NCBI RefSeq assembly: GCF_900186465.1 | Contig: NZ_LT891956.1 | Coordinates: forward strand, 66,354 to 130,353 | Origin: Centipeda felix | Lineage (GTDB): Bacteria; Bacillota; Negativicutes; Selenomonadales; Selenomonadaceae | Reading direction: 5' to 3' | DNA: 64,000 nt | Shown: piece by piece, positions 37,259-45,969 of the stretch | Position numbering within the stretch: the first letter of the stretch is position 1 | Layout of the letters: each line of letters opens with the position of its first letter | The notes under the pieces: model-generated | What the model was told of the DNA's origin: nothing | The model's database searches: none | The model's input: only the letters and a program-made list of their open reading frames with translations | Program-made: the position numbers and the translations under genes

Positions 37259-38101
37259 CTACTCCTTTGTCTCCCGCACGGCTGCCGTTGTTCGGATGCG
37301 CTTTTCCATGGCGCTCGGTGGGAGAATCTTCAGCACCTCGGTGTAGACAAGATCGACGAGGAAGAACTGCGCCGTCTTGGAGGCGATGGAGCCCGTCTCG
37401 AGAGGGGTTTCCGCCGCGATGTAGGTAAGACTCACATCGGAGGCGCTGCGCAGCCGCGAGGGATGATGCTCCGTCAGGGAGATGACCCGCAGGCCGCGTG
37501 TGCGGGCGATATCGACCGTTGCAAGGATGTCCGCCGTCTCACCCGAGTGCGAAATGGCGACAATGACATCGTCCGGCTCCATGATGGCGGCGATCATCCG
37601 CATCGTGTGATTATCGCGCGGCGCGATACAGTTCATGCCAATGCGCAGAAACTTGAAACAGGAGTCCTGCGCAATGATCCCCGAATAGCCCAGTCCGATG
37701 AACGCGATCCGCTGTGCGCCGATGAGAAGACGGGCACAGCGGTCAATCGTCTCATCCGTAATGATGTCCTGCGTCTTTTCGAGGGCGATCACGTTCGCGG
37801 AGAGCAGCTTGCGCGCCGTCTCACGCGGTGTCTCCCCATTCCGGATATTCCCACGATCGAGATAACGTCCCAGCTCTGCTCCCTCCGCAGCAAGTGCTGC
37901 CTTGAAATCGCTGAGACCCGCAAAGCCCATCTTTCGAACGAAGCGTGTGCAGGTCGCCTCTGCCGTGCCGCTCGCATGGGCGATCTCACGGATGGTCATG
38001 CGCGGGATTTCCGTGAGATGAGCACGGATGCAAGCGATAATCTTGCGGTCGCCCTTCGAGACGCGAAAGGGCAGATCATCAAGGCGGCTGAGTATCTTCA
38101 T
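37259..38101 (-). CDS. RpiR/MurR-family regulator, probable sialic-acid regulator
   Basis: 280 residues: N-terminal RpiR helix-turn-helix (MTIREIAHASGTAEATCTRF, VRKMGFAGLSDFK) and C-terminal SIS domain (FIGLGYSGIIAQDSCFKFLR; VIVAISHSGETADILATVDI) that binds a phosphosugar. RpiR-type NanR regulators in Gram-positive bacteria respond to ManNAc-6-phosphate. As last gene of the minus-strand nan/nag cluster it is the likely local regulator; the palindrome upstream of nagB is a plausible operator. GAGGTG precedes the ATG. Confidence 0.88.
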   Translation of the reverse strand: MKILSRLDDLPFRVSKGDRKIIACIRAHLTEIPRMTIREIAHASGTAEATCTRFVRKMGFAGLSDFKAALAAEGAELGRYLDRGNIRNGETPRETARKLLSANVIALEKTQDIITDETIDRCARLLIGAQRIAFIGLGYSGIIAQDSCFKFLRIGMNCIAPRDNHTMRMIAAIMEPDDVIVAISHSGETADILATVDIARTRGLRVISLTEHHPSRLRSASDVSLTYIAAETPLETGSIASKTAQFFLVDLVYTEVLKILPPSAMEKRIRTTAAVRETKE

Positions 38102-38201
38102 TGGATCACCTCATGCAATTCTTGCCTTTCATCATAGCAGATTTTTTTGAAAAAGAAAACGCCGTCCACGCAGAGCGGCGTTTTTCCTGTAGACCCTCAT
38201 A

Positions 38202-39827
38202 TTATTCATGCGTGCGTTCTTCGGAACTTTCGTGCCGCGCCGTGATCGCGCCGTTCGTTTCGGTAACGATGATCCTCTTTTCCTCCGATTTCAGTGTGTC
38301 GGGGTGATCCGTGCGGTAGTGTGCCCCCCTGCTTTCCCGTCGGAGCAGAGCTGCTGTCAGAACTGCCGTCGCTGTCCGCAGCTGAGCGGACAGTCGGAGG
38401 ACTGCGGCGGCATCCGCTGCAGTGGTCGCGGGGGCATTACGCTCCATTTCCTCCCGTGCGTCCGTGCAGAAGCGAATCGCCCGCGTCAGCCCATCCGCGC
38501 TGCGTGCGATCATGGCGTTCTCTGTCATCACGCTGCGGAGACGGCTGCGTATGGCGTGTGCATCGGGGATGCTGTGCGCGCGCAGGAGGATCGCATCGTC
38601 CGCAGCCATCGTGCCGCCCGTCTCTGTAGCGGCGGATTTGCCCGCGATCTCTCCGAACACCAGCCCGTTTGCACTGGACAGCCCGCCGATCCGATCCGCC
38701 CCGTGCATCCCGCCGGTCACTTCGCCGCAGGCATAAAGGCCGGGGACATCCGTTGCGGCATCGCTGTCGATCACGATGCCGCCGTTCGCTGCATGGGCGT
38801 ACATCCCAATTCGCACGGGATCGTTCGGGGTCAGCCCCTTTTTCTCGTGCAGCCAGTCGAAATAGGTCGCGATAAACTCGGGCGGATTTTGCTTCATCTC
38901 GTCCGAATAGCTCACATACGCCCCGCCGCTTTTCTCCGCGCGCGCAATGGCGAAGTCGACCGCGCGATCCGCGCCCGCAGCGGTAAACGGCCCGTGCGTG
39001 GATCGCTGCGCCAGCAGTGCGGCGCGGTTCGGCAGATGCGCCAAGATGTCGTTTCCGTCCGCGTCGCGGAAGGTGGCAAAACGAAAGGTCTTTTCATTGA
39101 ATACGGTCTTTGGCGCAGGGGAGAGGAAGCCGGGCATCATCTGCATGAACTCCATGTTGATGAGCCGCGCCCCTGCCCGCAGTGCCAAGGCGTGCCCCGT
39201 CCCTGTGACATCGGCGGTCGTGAGGCAGTTCTGAAACAGCCCGCTGTAGCCGCCCGTGGCGAGGACGACCGCCTTGCTGCGAATGGCGAGGAGGCGGTTC
39301 TTCGCCGCGAACACTGCGCCGCACACGCGTCCGCTGCGCTGAACGAGTTCCAATGCCTCATGATGGGGGCAGCGCCGCACCCCGTATTCCGACAGCTCCT
39401 TTTGGAAGACGGCACGCATACGGGCGGCTTCCAGACCATTCCAATTTCGCCGCTTGTGGTCAAAACAGGGGATAAACTCTTTTTCATCGGATTTTTCTGC
39501 GGTCCGTAGCCGGATGCCGCATGCTTTCAGCGCGTTGATCGAGGGATTGATCTTGTGTACGAAGGTTTTGACGAGCGCGGGTGTCGTCATCCCCGCTCCG
39601 ACCCGCGCAATGCTTGCGGCAAGGTCGTCCTCGTCCGCCGCGTCCACAGGACCGATCAGCCCCAGTCCCCATGTCCCCGGGAAAAAGCTGGAGCCGGAAA
39701 AGATCTCCGTACTGCTCGTGAGCACGACGGCGCAGCCCTCTTTTGCCGCCGCAATCGCCGCACAGATCCCGGCGATGCCCGCGCCGATCACCAGCACGTC
39801 ACAGTGGTCTTGGGATGGAACAATCAT
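38202..39827 (-). CDS. FAD-dependent reductase/oxidase of the fumarate reductase-L-aspartate oxidase family
   Basis: 541 residues. The N-terminal dinucleotide motif VLVIGAGIAGICAAIAAAKEG (GxGxxG) binds FAD; AVVLATGGYSG, NMEFMQMMPGF and the C-terminal GLYACGEVTGGMHGADRIGG complete the flavoprotein core, followed by a helical tail. No signal peptide or heme motif, so a soluble cytosolic enzyme. Members reduce fumarate-like double bonds or oxidise aspartate. Its place inside the sialic-acid cluster, 16 bp after the mutarotase, suggests a role on a sialate-derived substrate, but this is inference. GAGGAG precedes the ATG. Confidence 0.82.
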   Translation of the reverse strand: MIVPSQDHCDVLVIGAGIAGICAAIAAAKEGCAVVLTSSTEIFSGSSFFPGTWGLGLIGPVDAADEDDLAASIARVGAGMTTPALVKTFVHKINPSINALKACGIRLRTAEKSDEKEFIPCFDHKRRNWNGLEAARMRAVFQKELSEYGVRRCPHHEALELVQRSGRVCGAVFAAKNRLLAIRSKAVVLATGGYSGLFQNCLTTADVTGTGHALALRAGARLINMEFMQMMPGFLSPAPKTVFNEKTFRFATFRDADGNDILAHLPNRAALLAQRSTHGPFTAAGADRAVDFAIARAEKSGGAYVSYSDEMKQNPPEFIATYFDWLHEKKGLTPNDPVRIGMYAHAANGGIVIDSDAATDVPGLYACGEVTGGMHGADRIGGLSSANGLVFGEIAGKSAATETGGTMAADDAILLRAHSIPDAHAIRSRLRSVMTENAMIARSADGLTRAIRFCTDAREEMERNAPATTAADAAAVLRLSAQLRTATAVLTAALLRRESRGAHYRTDHPDTLKSEEKRIIVTETNGAITARHESSEERTHE

Positions 39828-39843
39828 GTGGGTTTTCTCCTCA

Positions 39844-40791
39844 TTAGGACAGGTGTTCAGTCAGAGGGACGACACGCCTCCGCGGTTCGGCGTATTTTTC
39901 CTCGCCTTGCAGGGTGCTTAGATTCGATACGGCCCAGTTGTAGATCTCGTGGTTAAAGCCGCCGACGACCAGCATCTCATCCGCATTGAGCCGCACAGAA
40001 CGCGCACCGAGAAGCGAGACGGGCGTGCTGTCCACGTTCGGCCCCTTGATCTCTGTCCATGCGCGTGTCTTCGGATCGTAGGCATAGCCGTCCGTGTACG
40101 CTACGTTCGCGCCGCCGCTGAATACATAGAGCCGCCCGCCGAGGAACTCCGCAACGGACTGCTCGCGTGGCTCGCCGGGGAAGTCGAGGAGAGATGACAG
40201 CATCCCTGTCTTGACATCGTAGGTGTAGAACTTCTTGCTGAGTGTGCCGTCCTGCTTGCCGCCGCCGAGGTACACTGTGCCCTTGTCATAGGCGGCGACA
40301 CCGTTCTGGAGGGCAAAGGGCAGCGCGGGCAGCGTCTCTGTATGGAGTTTCCCGTTCGGCGCAGTGAGGCGTGTCACTGCACGCGCCCCCGTCTCGTCCG
40401 TACTGCCGCCGAAGTAGAGCACGCCGTCCGGTGTCGTCACAGATACGCCGTAGCCGACGGGGTACGGCATCTGCGCGTGATCCGTCTCGGTGAGCCCTGC
40501 TGTCGTGGCACGCAGGACGTAGACGTCGGGATAGGTCACCTTTGCCCCGCCCGTGAGCGGCCCACCATCGGGGAAGTTCGCGCCGCCGCCGACGATGATG
40601 CAGTCGCCGAACGTCCCTTGTACGAGACCCGCAACGCCGATATTCTCCGTCCGCCCCTCTGCGGGTGAGAGCGTTCCCATCGACTGCCATGCGAGTGCAG
40701 GACTTCCCACGGTGGCGGGAGCAGCCGCAGCAGAGAGCGGCGCAAGTGCAACGAGTGCCGCGAGCGCAGTGCAATGCAATGAGCGTTTCAT
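39844..40791 (-). CDS. Sialic-acid mutarotase (NanM-like, cyclically permuted Kelch protein)
   Basis: Exported beta-propeller expected to convert alpha- to beta-N-acetylneuraminate before uptake. Signal peptide MKRSLHCTALAALVALAPLSAAAA, then Kelch blades with GGGANFPDGGPLTGG, VLYFGGSTDETGARA, VYLGGGKQDGTLSK, LYVFSGGANVAYTDGYAYD and MLVVGGFNHEIYN. It is shorter (315) than E. coli NanM (about 368) and fits the permuted mutarotase subfamily, though loss of blades is possible. AAAGGAG precedes the ATG. Cluster context strongly supports the role. Confidence 0.85.
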   Translation of the reverse strand: MKRSLHCTALAALVALAPLSAAAAPATVGSPALAWQSMGTLSPAEGRTENIGVAGLVQGTFGDCIIVGGGANFPDGGPLTGGAKVTYPDVYVLRATTAGLTETDHAQMPYPVGYGVSVTTPDGVLYFGGSTDETGARAVTRLTAPNGKLHTETLPALPFALQNGVAAYDKGTVYLGGGKQDGTLSKKFYTYDVKTGMLSSLLDFPGEPREQSVAEFLGGRLYVFSGGANVAYTDGYAYDPKTRAWTEIKGPNVDSTPVSLLGARSVRLNADEMLVVGGFNHEIYNWAVSNLSTLQGEEKYAEPRRRVVPLTEHLS

Positions 40792-40853
40792 ATTGTTTTC
40801 TCCTTTGTGTGCCAATCATCTGCCCACGAAAGCAGCTTGATGACGCCGACTTT

Positions 40854-41020
40854 TAGGGAATCACTGATAAAATGAGGTCTGCCAGATTGGCGCAGATTTT
40901 TTCGTCCGAACGAGGTGGAAAACCGGACGCAGAGTGGTGCTCTGTGGAGGATTTTCCGCCGAAGTGCGGGCAAAAAAGATGCGTCAAGATGGTTGTACCG
41001 AATTTATCAGTGCTTCCTTA
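40854..41020 (+). mobile_element. 167-bp MITE-like element, copy 5
   Basis: TAGGGAATCACTGATAAA to TTTATCAGTGCTTCCTTA with TA ends, inserted between nanK and the mutarotase gene in the nan operon. Confidence 0.9.
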
Positions 41021-41028
41021 GGGGCATC

Positions 41029-41928
41029 TTATCCAGGAATCGCTGATTCCTGTTCCTGAAGGAAGTGATAGAGTGCGCCGAGCATGCCGGCGTTATTCTG
41101 TGTGGCTGCGAATGCGATGGTGGTCGCCTCATAGACGATGGGTGGGAGGCGATCGCGCAGTGCCGCCTCAAGGAGCGGCCACAGCACGGCCTCCTGCGCC
41201 ATGATCCCGCCGCCGAGCACGATGCGCTCCGGATTCACGACACAGACAACGTTCGTGATGGCATCCGCAAGAGAGTCAATGAGCAGTGCCACCTCCTCCT
41301 GCGCCGCATGATCGCCCTTGGCGAGGAGGTCAAAGACGGCGTGCCCGTCGATGCTGCCGGCAGGCAGCCCCTTTGTGCGGCAGACGGAGGCGACGAGCTC
41401 CGCTGCCGAGCAGCGCTCATGGAGGCGTCCGCCCGGCACGCGCATATAGGCGATCTCACCTGCACTGCGCGAAACGCCATGCACAACGCGTCCATCCATG
41501 ATGAGACAGCCGCCAATACTCGTACCAACGGTCATGGCAAAGAGTGAGGATGCACCGCGCCCTGCCCCCTTCCACAGCTCACCGAGTGCGGCGCAGTTGA
41601 CGTCGTTTTCGACAGAGGCCGGGAGATCAAAATTCTCGCGCATGATGGCTTTCCAGTTGACCCCACGATACTGTGGAATAGATTCCTCCAGTGCATAGAC
41701 AATCTCCCCCGTCGCGGGATCGACCATCCCTGCCGTAGAGATGGCGACACCACGCACATCGTATACCCCGCATGTCTCACGAACGAGGTCCGAGACCTTG
41801 CGCACGATGCCGAGACCGCCATACGTCTTCGCCTCGGTGGGGAGGGTGCCATGCACAGCGAACTCGCCCGCCACATCCATGACGCCGTATTTGATATCTG
41901 TCCCACCGATGTCAATGCAGATATACAA
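41029..41928 (-). CDS. nanK: ROK-family kinase, probable N-acetylmannosamine kinase
   Basis: Phosphorylates ManNAc at O6 with ATP in the cytosol. ROK features: ATP motif DIGGTDIKYGVMD at the start, ENDVNCAALGE with the catalytic Asp, VGTSIGGCLIMDGRVVHG, and the C-terminal GGGIMAQ. The ROK zinc motif (CxCGxxGC) is replaced by GGRLHERCSAAELV, as in some NanK-type members. TTG start at 41928 with GGAGGAAC 8 nt upstream. 299 residues. Position between yhcH and the mutarotase supports NanK over glucokinase. Confidence 0.87.
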   Translation of the reverse strand: MYICIDIGGTDIKYGVMDVAGEFAVHGTLPTEAKTYGGLGIVRKVSDLVRETCGVYDVRGVAISTAGMVDPATGEIVYALEESIPQYRGVNWKAIMRENFDLPASVENDVNCAALGELWKGAGRGASSLFAMTVGTSIGGCLIMDGRVVHGVSRSAGEIAYMRVPGGRLHERCSAAELVASVCRTKGLPAGSIDGHAVFDLLAKGDHAAQEEVALLIDSLADAITNVVCVVNPERIVLGGGIMAQEAVLWPLLEAALRDRLPPIVYEATTIAFAATQNNAGMLGALYHFLQEQESAIPG

Positions 41929-41946
41929 AGTCTGTTCCTCCCAAGA

Positions 41947-42396
41947 TTACACGCGAACCTTAAAGATCCCCTTTTTGAGCGGCGCCGGTGCATCCACCTT
42001 CACCCCTGAGCGGTGCACATCCTCGGGGAAGCATACGAGGAAATCCCCAGGCCGCATGATGGTGGTCTGTGTGACGGCACCATCGGCGGGCACATAGTCC
42101 TTGTCCGCCTCGTAGGGATGTGTCTCCATCCGCTCGATCAGGCTGACGTCGATCTTCTCCGTCCCCTCAGCAAGGACGTGGATGTCGATGTAGGCGCGGT
42201 GCGCCTCCCAGATCTTTTCGCTGCGCTCCCCCGTCGTATAGTGCGCAATGTTGACATAGACATCCTCGCCGTCGATGTCGTTGCGCCCCTTGGGGAGCGC
42301 GCCGAGGTCGTGCGTGCGGGCAAAGTCGAGTGCCTGCCGAATGCGCGGCGGGAGGAAGGAATAGGTATCTTCATGATGGATGCTGCCGTAGATCAT
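41947..42396 (-). CDS. YhcH/YiaL (NanQ-like) beta-barrel protein
   Basis: 149 residues of the DUF386 cupin-like family (MIYGSIHHEDTYSFLPPRIR..., EAHRAYIDIHVLAEG, RPGDFLVCFPEDVHRSG). E. coli NanQ accelerates the anomer conversion of sialic acid in the cytosol. The histidine/glutamate metal ligands in EAHRAYIDIH and PEDVHRSG are intact. ATG 42396 has AAAGGAG. Lies between the SSS transporter and nanK. Confidence 0.9.
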   Translation of the reverse strand: MIYGSIHHEDTYSFLPPRIRQALDFARTHDLGALPKGRNDIDGEDVYVNIAHYTTGERSEKIWEAHRAYIDIHVLAEGTEKIDVSLIERMETHPYEADKDYVPADGAVTQTTIMRPGDFLVCFPEDVHRSGVKVDAPAPLKKGIFKVRV

Positions 42397-42456
42397 AAAA
42401 CTCTCCTTTGACAAATGCCCGACGCAGCTGCGCCGGGCGTAATGAATAGCAACGAA

Positions 42457-44004
42457 TTATTTATGTACGTGACACACTGCCGCAACCTCCTGCCCATCGC
42501 AGTGGGACGCGCCGCGCGTATCATAGACCGTCGTACCCGCAGGTGCCGTATAGCCGGGTGCTGTGAGGCGGCTGACGATCGTACCGACCCCAAGCGTGAG
42601 AGCGATGGTGATGAGGGTATACGACCAGAACGAAACGGAGGGGACGAAGTACTTCAGGTAGATGACCACTGCCGTCGACACGAGGAATCCTGCGACAGCA
42701 CCTGCCGCATTGGCATGGCGGCTGAATGCACCGAGAACGAAGACGCCTGCGAGTGCACCGAGTGCAAGCCCGATGAAGCTGTTGAACCACTGATACGCCG
42801 AGCGGATGTCGCTGCCTGCCATGATGATCGCAACGACGATGGAGAGGATACCGATGCCGAGCGAGATGAACTGCGCGATGCGCGTCTGCTTTTTCATCGG
42901 CATCTCAGGATGAAGGACGGACTGGATATCGAGCACCCAGCTTGTCGCCACGGAGTTGATGCCCGTGGAGAGCGTGGACTGCGCGGCGGCAAAGAGCGCG
43001 GCCAGCAGGATCCCTGTCAGGCCCGTAGGAAGCTCGTATGTGATGTACGCTGCCAGCACGAGATCGCGCCGGTCGGTCATGAGAAGGCCGGGGTTCTGCT
43101 GATAGAACACGAAGAGTGCGGTACCGACGAGGAAGAACACCGTCGCGGCAAAGATGGAAATGACTCCATTGCCGAGTGTCATCTTGCGCAGCTGGTTCAT
43201 GTCGGTCGTCGTGGTGAACCGCTGGACGATGTCCTGACTGGATACATAGGATGCGAACGTGACGAGACCGCCGCCGATAAAGGTAATAAAGACGCTGCTT
43301 GATACGATATCGGGGCTGAACCAGACCTCGTTTTCGAGCAGGAACTTATGCCCTGTGGTGAGTGTATCCCAGACCGTTCCCCAGCCGCCGTGGATGCTGC
43401 CGATCATGACAACGAGCGAGAGAGCGATGCCGACAATCAAAACCGTTCCTTGGATAAAATCGGTGTAGAGCACCGCCTTGAGTCCGCCGGAGTAGGAATA
43501 AATGATGGCGATGACCCCCATGACGACGATCAGCAGGTTGACATCGATCCCCGTAACTTCCGCGAGTGCAACGGACGGCAGATACATGATGATGGACATG
43601 CGTCCGAGCTGAAAGACGATGAACATAAGCGCACCGAGAATACGGAGTTTGCCGCTCTCAAAGCGCTTCTGAAGGTAGTGATACGCCGTATCGATCTCCA
43701 GGCGGCTGTAGATCGGCAGGAAGTAGCGGATCGTCAGCGGGATGGCGAACAGCATACCGAGCTGCGCCCACCAGAAGATCCACGAGCCGTGATACGAGTT
43801 GCCCGGGATGGCGAGGAAGGAAATCGGGCTGAGCAGCGTCGCGAAGATGGAGACGCAGGTAACGTACCAGGGGATGGTGCCGTCGCCCTTGAAGAACTCC
43901 TTGCCCTTCATTTCCTTTTTTGAATAGTAGAGACCTGCCAGGAGGACGCCGAGCAGGTAGATGATGAGGACTGCCGTATCAATCCAGGTAAATCCTTCAT
44001 GCAT
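42457..44004 (-). CDS. Sodium:solute symporter (SSS), probable sialic-acid transporter
   Basis: 515 residues, about 13 membrane helices. SSS signatures: GDGTIPWYVTCVSIFATLLS, the Na+-site region SYSGGLKAVLYTDFIQ, and LTGILLAALFAAAQSTLSTGINSVATSW (in part). SSS members called SiaT/NanT-type carry N-acetylneuraminate with Na+. Its position between nanA and yhcH makes this the likely substrate. AGGAGGAGA precedes the ATG. The soluble tail (GASHCDGQEVAAVCHVHK) is Cys/His-rich and unusual. Confidence 0.88.
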   Translation of the reverse strand: MHEGFTWIDTAVLIIYLLGVLLAGLYYSKKEMKGKEFFKGDGTIPWYVTCVSIFATLLSPISFLAIPGNSYHGSWIFWWAQLGMLFAIPLTIRYFLPIYSRLEIDTAYHYLQKRFESGKLRILGALMFIVFQLGRMSIIMYLPSVALAEVTGIDVNLLIVVMGVIAIIYSYSGGLKAVLYTDFIQGTVLIVGIALSLVVMIGSIHGGWGTVWDTLTTGHKFLLENEVWFSPDIVSSSVFITFIGGGLVTFASYVSSQDIVQRFTTTTDMNQLRKMTLGNGVISIFAATVFFLVGTALFVFYQQNPGLLMTDRRDLVLAAYITYELPTGLTGILLAALFAAAQSTLSTGINSVATSWVLDIQSVLHPEMPMKKQTRIAQFISLGIGILSIVVAIIMAGSDIRSAYQWFNSFIGLALGALAGVFVLGAFSRHANAAGAVAGFLVSTAVVIYLKYFVPSVSFWSYTLITIALTLGVGTIVSRLTAPGYTAPAGTTVYDTRGASHCDGQEVAAVCHVHK

Positions 44005-44042
44005 GAAAATCTCCTCCTATTGTGATGTGAATGGGGGAAGCA

Positions 44043-44073
44043 GCGCGCCCCTCCCCCGACGTGCGGGGAAGGC
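44043..44073. repeat. GC-rich hairpin repeat (family C), short copy
   Basis: GCGCGCCCCTCCCCCGACGT then GCGGGGAAGG, in the gap between nanA and the transporter. Confidence 0.5.
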
Positions 44074-44105
44074 TTTGGATGCGGCTGCACACGATACCAA
44101 TCTTC

Positions 44106-44981
44106 TCAGAAATACTTCTTGTAGATCTCCTTGGCGCGTGCACGCATCTCCGGCGTATACGCCTTCATCGGCTCACGGCAGCAGCCTGCCTCGACGCCCT
44201 GCTCCGCGAGAAGCAGCTTGATCGTGCCATAGAGTCCATTATCGAGGATATCCGTGATGAGATCGTTCGTAATGTGCTGTACCTCGAGTGCTTCGCTGAT
44301 CTTGTTCGCATGGGCGAGGTCATAGATCTGACGGGCGCGCGCCGCGTTGACGTTATAGGTCGAGCCGATCGCACCGTCGATGCCGAGCACCGTCGCGGGG
44401 AGAAGCATCTCGTCGAACCCGGCGAAGATGAGCTTGTCCGGGAACGCCTTGCGCATGCGCTCCAGGAGGTAGAAGTCGCCCTGCGTGAACTTGACGCCGA
44501 CAATCTTCTTGTTCGAGAACAGCTTCTCAAACTGCGGAATACTGATGTTGACGCCTGTGAGGAACGGGATGAAGTAGATGATCATACGGTTGTCCACATC
44601 CGCGATGATGCTCTCGTAGTAGTGGCGTACCTCATCAAAGCTGAACTTGTAGTAGAACGGCGTGACCGCACTGAGCGCATCATAGCCGAGATCCGTCACA
44701 AACTTCGCAAGCTCGATGGACTCCTTGAGATTGATCGAACCAACCTGCGCGATGAGGGTGACATCGTCCTTTGCCTCGTCCTTTGCGATCTCAAAAATGC
44801 GCTTTTTCTCATCGGTCGAGAGCATGAAGTTCTCGCCCGTGCTGCCGCCGACATAGAGCCCATCCATCTTGTTGTGGTCGATGTTGTGGCGGATGATCTG
44901 GCGCAGTCCTTTCTCGTTGAGCGTGCCATCCTCATGGAACGAGCAGAGCAGTGCAGAATACAGTCCCTTAAGATCTTTCAT
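44106..44981 (-). CDS. nanA: N-acetylneuraminate lyase
   Basis: Splits N-acetylneuraminate to ManNAc and pyruvate. 291 residues of the DHDPS/NAL family. GGSTGE (45-50) binds the pyruvate carboxylate, Lys164 in VGVKFTQGD forms the Schiff base and Tyr136 in MIIYFIPF is the catalytic tyrosine; FTQGD and LTGV fit NAL rather than DHDPS. ATG 44981 has AAAGGAG upstream. Directly upstream lies a 10-bp inverted repeat (45019-45052). Confidence 0.94.
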   Translation of the reverse strand: MKDLKGLYSALLCSFHEDGTLNEKGLRQIIRHNIDHNKMDGLYVGGSTGENFMLSTDEKKRIFEIAKDEAKDDVTLIAQVGSINLKESIELAKFVTDLGYDALSAVTPFYYKFSFDEVRHYYESIIADVDNRMIIYFIPFLTGVNISIPQFEKLFSNKKIVGVKFTQGDFYLLERMRKAFPDKLIFAGFDEMLLPATVLGIDGAIGSTYNVNAARARQIYDLAHANKISEALEVQHITNDLITDILDNGLYGTIKLLLAEQGVEAGCCREPMKAYTPEMRARAKEIYKKYF

Positions 44982-45018
44982 GATAATTTCTCCTTTGAAT
45001 AAAATAATAACATCTCTC

Positions 45019-45052
45019 ACTGAGCAATATCACTTGCAAGAGATTGCTCAGT
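45019..45052. promoter_or_regulatory. Inverted repeat upstream of nanA, possible operator or attenuator
   Basis: ACTGAGCAAT, 14-nt spacer, ATTGCTCAGT: 10-bp perfect arms, 38 bp before the nanA start. Confidence 0.5.
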
Positions 45053-45057
45053 AATTT

Positions 45058-45224
45058 TATGGAATCACTGATAAAATGAGGTCTGCCAGATTGGCGTAGA
45101 TTTTTTCGTCCGAACGAGGTGGAAAACCGGACGCAGAGTGGTGCTCTGTGGAGGATTTTCCGCCGAAGTGCGGGCAAAAAAGATGCGTCAAGATGGTTGT
45201 ACCGAATTTATCAGTGCTTCCTTA
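45058..45224 (+). mobile_element. 167-bp MITE-like element, copy 6
   Basis: TATGGAATCACTGATAAA to TTTATCAGTGCTTCCTTA with TA ends, inserted between nanE and nanA. Confidence 0.9.
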
Positions 45225-45234
45225 TCTCTCTATA

Positions 45235-45906
45235 TTATGCAATCGCCTCGGTAAACCGCCGCGCAATCAGCTGGGGACGCGTGATGGCAGAGCCAACAAT
45301 CGCGCCGAAGACGCCCGTCTGCATCACCTGTACCAGTTCCTCCGGCGTGTTGATGCGCCCCTCCGCAAAGACAGGCACGGGCGCATCCTTTGCAAGACGC
45401 TGCATCAGCTCGAAGTCCGGCCCCGCGATCTGCGGGCTGTACGGCGTATAGCCCGACATCGTGGTCGAGACGGCATCCGCGCCGAGCTCCGCTGCCTTCA
45501 TACCCTCTTCATAGGTCGAAATATCGGCGAGCACGAGGCGATGCGCCGCATGAATTCGTGCAATAAGGTCACGCACATCCGTCTCCTGCGGACGCTCACG
45601 GTTCGTCATATCGAGGGCGATCATCTCACATCCCGTCCCGATCAGTGCCTCTGCCTCGCGCATCGTCGGTGTGATGTAGATCTCCGAGTCCGCATAGGTC
45701 TGCTTGATGAGACCAATCACAGGCAGCTGCGTGACGGCACGGATCTCATCGATGTCCGCCACACTCTGCGCGCGAATGCCGACCGCGCCGCCTTCCTTTG
45801 CTGCGCGCGCCATGCGCCCCATGATGAATGGACTGCAGAGCGGTTCGTCCGCGAGTGCCTGACAGGAAATAATGAGCTTTCCCTTGACCTTGTCAAAGAA
45901 ATTCAT
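45235..45906 (-). CDS. nanE: N-acylmannosamine-6-phosphate 2-epimerase
   Basis: Converts ManNAc-6-phosphate to GlcNAc-6-phosphate. 223-residue TIM barrel with family motifs ISCQALADEPLCSP, GGAVGIRAQSVADI, VIGLIKQTY, ITPTMREAEAL, MIALDMTNRERP, LADISTYEEGM and FAEGRINTPEE. The catalytic Lys lies in GLIKQ. GGAGG precedes ATG 45906. Links the nan steps to the nagA/nagB genes on its 5' side. Confidence 0.95.
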   Translation of the reverse strand: MNFFDKVKGKLIISCQALADEPLCSPFIMGRMARAAKEGGAVGIRAQSVADIDEIRAVTQLPVIGLIKQTYADSEIYITPTMREAEALIGTGCEMIALDMTNRERPQETDVRDLIARIHAAHRLVLADISTYEEGMKAAELGADAVSTTMSGYTPYSPQIAGPDFELMQRLAKDAPVPVFAEGRINTPEELVQVMQTGVFGAIVGSAITRPQLIARRFTEAIA

Positions 45907-45969
45907 TGAAACAGCCTCCAATTTATTTAAATTTATTTCTATTTTTAGTAATTGTTATATATTTATTCT

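Noticed and set aside
40788..40973. Recurring short ORF ([20 protein letters not shown]...) in several intergenic regions
   Set aside because: It is translation of the 167-bp MITE. It recurs only because the element does and has no ribosome site.
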